Origin: Deinococcus sp.
GTDB taxonomy: Bacteria > Deinococcota > Deinococci > Deinococcales > Deinococcaceae
Length of the DNA stretch: 6,153 nt
Assembly: GCA_028287665.1 (NCBI GenBank)
Contig: JAQBPF010000150.1
Location: 1 to 6,153, forward strand
Direction: 5' to 3'
How positions within the stretch are numbered: the first letter of the stretch is position 1; each line of letters begins with the position of its first letter. Below are positions 4,892 through 6,153 of the stretch, in pieces. Position numbers and translations under genes: made by a program. The notes under the pieces are model-generated. The model made no database searches. It was given only the letters and a program-made list of their open reading frames with translations, and was not told the DNA's origin.

Positions 4892-6153
4892 CCCTGCGCT
4901 GGCGCTTGACGCTGTTCTACACGGCGCTCCTGGCTGTGCTGCTGACAGGTGTGGCCCTCGCCACCCTGCTGATGATGAGAACCAACCTGATCAGCGGGAT
5001 GGACCGGGAATTGCAGGATACCTACCGCCAGTTCACCAAAATCTACAGTCAGATCGAGCTGGAATCCGCAGAAACAGTGAACGGAGAGACAAGTGGAGCA
5101 GGCGTATTGTTGCGTCCTGCCCGCTACTTTTTTCCCAACTCAGCCATTCAGATCGAGCAACTGGCGTTTTATGACCAAGACAGCCTGACCGGAGAATTTG
5201 CACGGGCCACCTCACCGCAGGCCCGTGGCCAACTGCTGACCATTATTCGCACCCTGGCCGATGGCACACGCCAGAGCGTCGGCGTGGATCCCAGCGCTCC
5301 CATCCGGCTGTCAGACGCCGAATTGATAAAACTGATCACTTCTCCTGGACGGCAAATGATCCTGACCCGGCAGGTCAAAGAGCAGTTCCGCGATCCCGTA
5401 TCCATGCGGGTTTTGGTCACACTCGCTCCGGTATTGCTCGAGAACAACGCCTTTGGCACAGTCCGTGAAGCCTTCGCCATTACCTATGTTGGACGAAATC
5501 TGTCGACCCTGACTTTCACGCTGGCACAGCTGCAGAGCGTCATTCTGCTGCTGTTTCTGGCGGGCCTCGTGACGGCTGGGGCAGGCTCCTATCTGTTGGC
5601 TGGGCAGGCCATGCGCCCCCTGCGCCTAGTGCAGCGGGCCGCCGAGCGTATTGGCGGCCAGAACCTGACCGAACGGGTGCCCGAACCGGCAACGGGCGAC
5701 GAGGTTCAATCCCTGGCACAGGCCCTGAACGCCATGTTGGGCCGTCTGGAAAGCTCCTTTGAGGCCCAGCGCCGCTTTACTTCCGATGCCAGCCATGAAC
5801 TGAGAACACCGGTGACGGCCATCAGCGGGCACGCCAGCTACCTGCTGCGGCGCACCAGCCCCAGCGGACAGCAGCAGGAAAGCCTGAATATTATTCGCAG
5901 CGAATCCGAGCGCCTGACCAATCTGATCGCCAGTCTGCTGCAACTGGCCCGCTCCGACAGCGGTGCACTGACCCTGACGCATCAGCCGATCCTGTCCAGC
6001 CTCTTCCTGGCTGATGTGGCCCGCGAATTGGCTCCCCTGGCGCAGGCCCAGAACACCGTGCTGACGGCCACAGGCGAAGACGTTCCTTTTGAAGGCGACC
6101 CCGACCGTATGAAGCAGGTGATCATCAATCTGGTGGGCAATGGGCTGAAGGCC
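4888..6153 (+). CDS. Membrane sensor histidine kinase, 3' end outside the window
   Basis: The first 422 residues are present; the ATP-binding domain is cut off at the window edge. Order: short cytosolic start; membrane segment about 8-30; an extracytoplasmic sensor region about 31-213 with no fold I recognise; second membrane segment about 218-239 ([20 protein letters not shown]); HAMP linker about 240-292; the dimerisation domain with H-box [12 protein letters not shown] and the phosphorylated His303; and the beginning of the ATPase domain with N-box residues Asn414 and Asn418 in NLVGN. It should sense an envelope signal and phosphorylate the regulator encoded just upstream. The start is GTG 4888 or GTG 4879, as TAG at 4870-4872 blocks any earlier start. 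I chose 4888 for its GTGA overlap with the small ORF and the natural beginning [14 protein letters not shown]. Truncation is only from the window limit. Confidence 0.92.
   Translation, partial: MTLRWRLTLFYTALLAVLLTGVALATLLMMRTNLISGMDRELQDTYRQFTKIYSQIELESAETVNGETSGAGVLLRPARYFFPNSAIQIEQLAFYDQDSLTGEFARATSPQARGQLLTIIRTLADGTRQSVGVDPSAPIRLSDAELIKLITSPGRQMILTRQVKEQFRDPVSMRVLVTLAPVLLENNAFGTVREAFAITYVGRNLSTLTFTLAQLQSVILLLFLAGLVTAGAGSYLLAGQAMRPLRLVQRAAERIGGQNLTERVPEPATGDEVQSLAQALNAMLGRLESSFEAQRRFTSDASHELRTPVTAISGHASYLLRRTSPSGQQQESLNIIRSESERLTNLIASLLQLARSDSGALTLTHQPILSSLFLADVARELAPLAQAQNTVLTATGEDVPFEGDPDRMKQVIINLVGNGLKA

Noticed and set aside
1..6153. tRNA or rRNA genes, CRISPR arrays, insertion sequences, prophage genes
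   Set aside because: No cloverleaf, repeat-spacer array, transposase or terminal inverted repeats were seen on reading; base composition is even apart from the 3196-3461 gap.

Overview
The window comes from a GC-rich bacterium, most likely a Deinococcus. The strongest evidence is the response regulator at 4119-4796, which closely matches what I remember of D. radiodurans DrRRA (DR_2418). A futalosine-type menaquinone prenyltransferase (MqnP-like) and many starts that look leaderless, with a TANNNT -10 box directly before the start codon, also fit. The species cannot be fixed from the sequence alone.

Layout. Positions 1-103 hold no gene I can support, only a pair of 13-bp direct repeats. A beta-class carbonic anhydrase lies on the minus strand (104-829). 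A divergent intergenic region (830-938) carries two tandem 18-bp repeats over the -35 region of the carbonic anhydrase. On the plus strand follow a small helical protein of unknown function (939-1319), an MqnP-like UbiA prenyltransferase (1464-2351), an overlapping small hypothetical gene (2330-2644), a 17-codon leaderless small ORF (2693-2746) joined by GTGA to an unrecognised 150-aa gene (2743-3195), a hairpin-rich AT-richer gap (3196-3461), a single-domain class III nucleotidyl cyclase (3462-4073), the DrRRA-like OmpR-family regulator (4119-4796), a second small ORF (4829-4891) again joined by GTGA to a membrane histidine kinase (from 4888, cut off by the window end).

How the genes work together. 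The regulator and kinase form an adjacent two-component pair, although each appears to have its own -10 box. The cyclase just upstream could add a nucleotide second messenger, but its substrate-selecting residues are not those of a standard adenylyl cyclase. Carbonic anhydrase (CO2/bicarbonate balance) and MqnP (respiratory quinone) are housekeeping functions with no evident link to the signalling block.

The most interesting signal is architectural. Five start codons have TANNNT exactly 6-7 nt upstream and two more have it at 5 or 9 nt. Two of these starts open tiny ORFs whose stop codons overlap the GTG start of the next gene. This looks like a repeated device of a leaderless upstream small ORF coupled to a downstream gene, in front of both an unknown gene and the histidine kinase.
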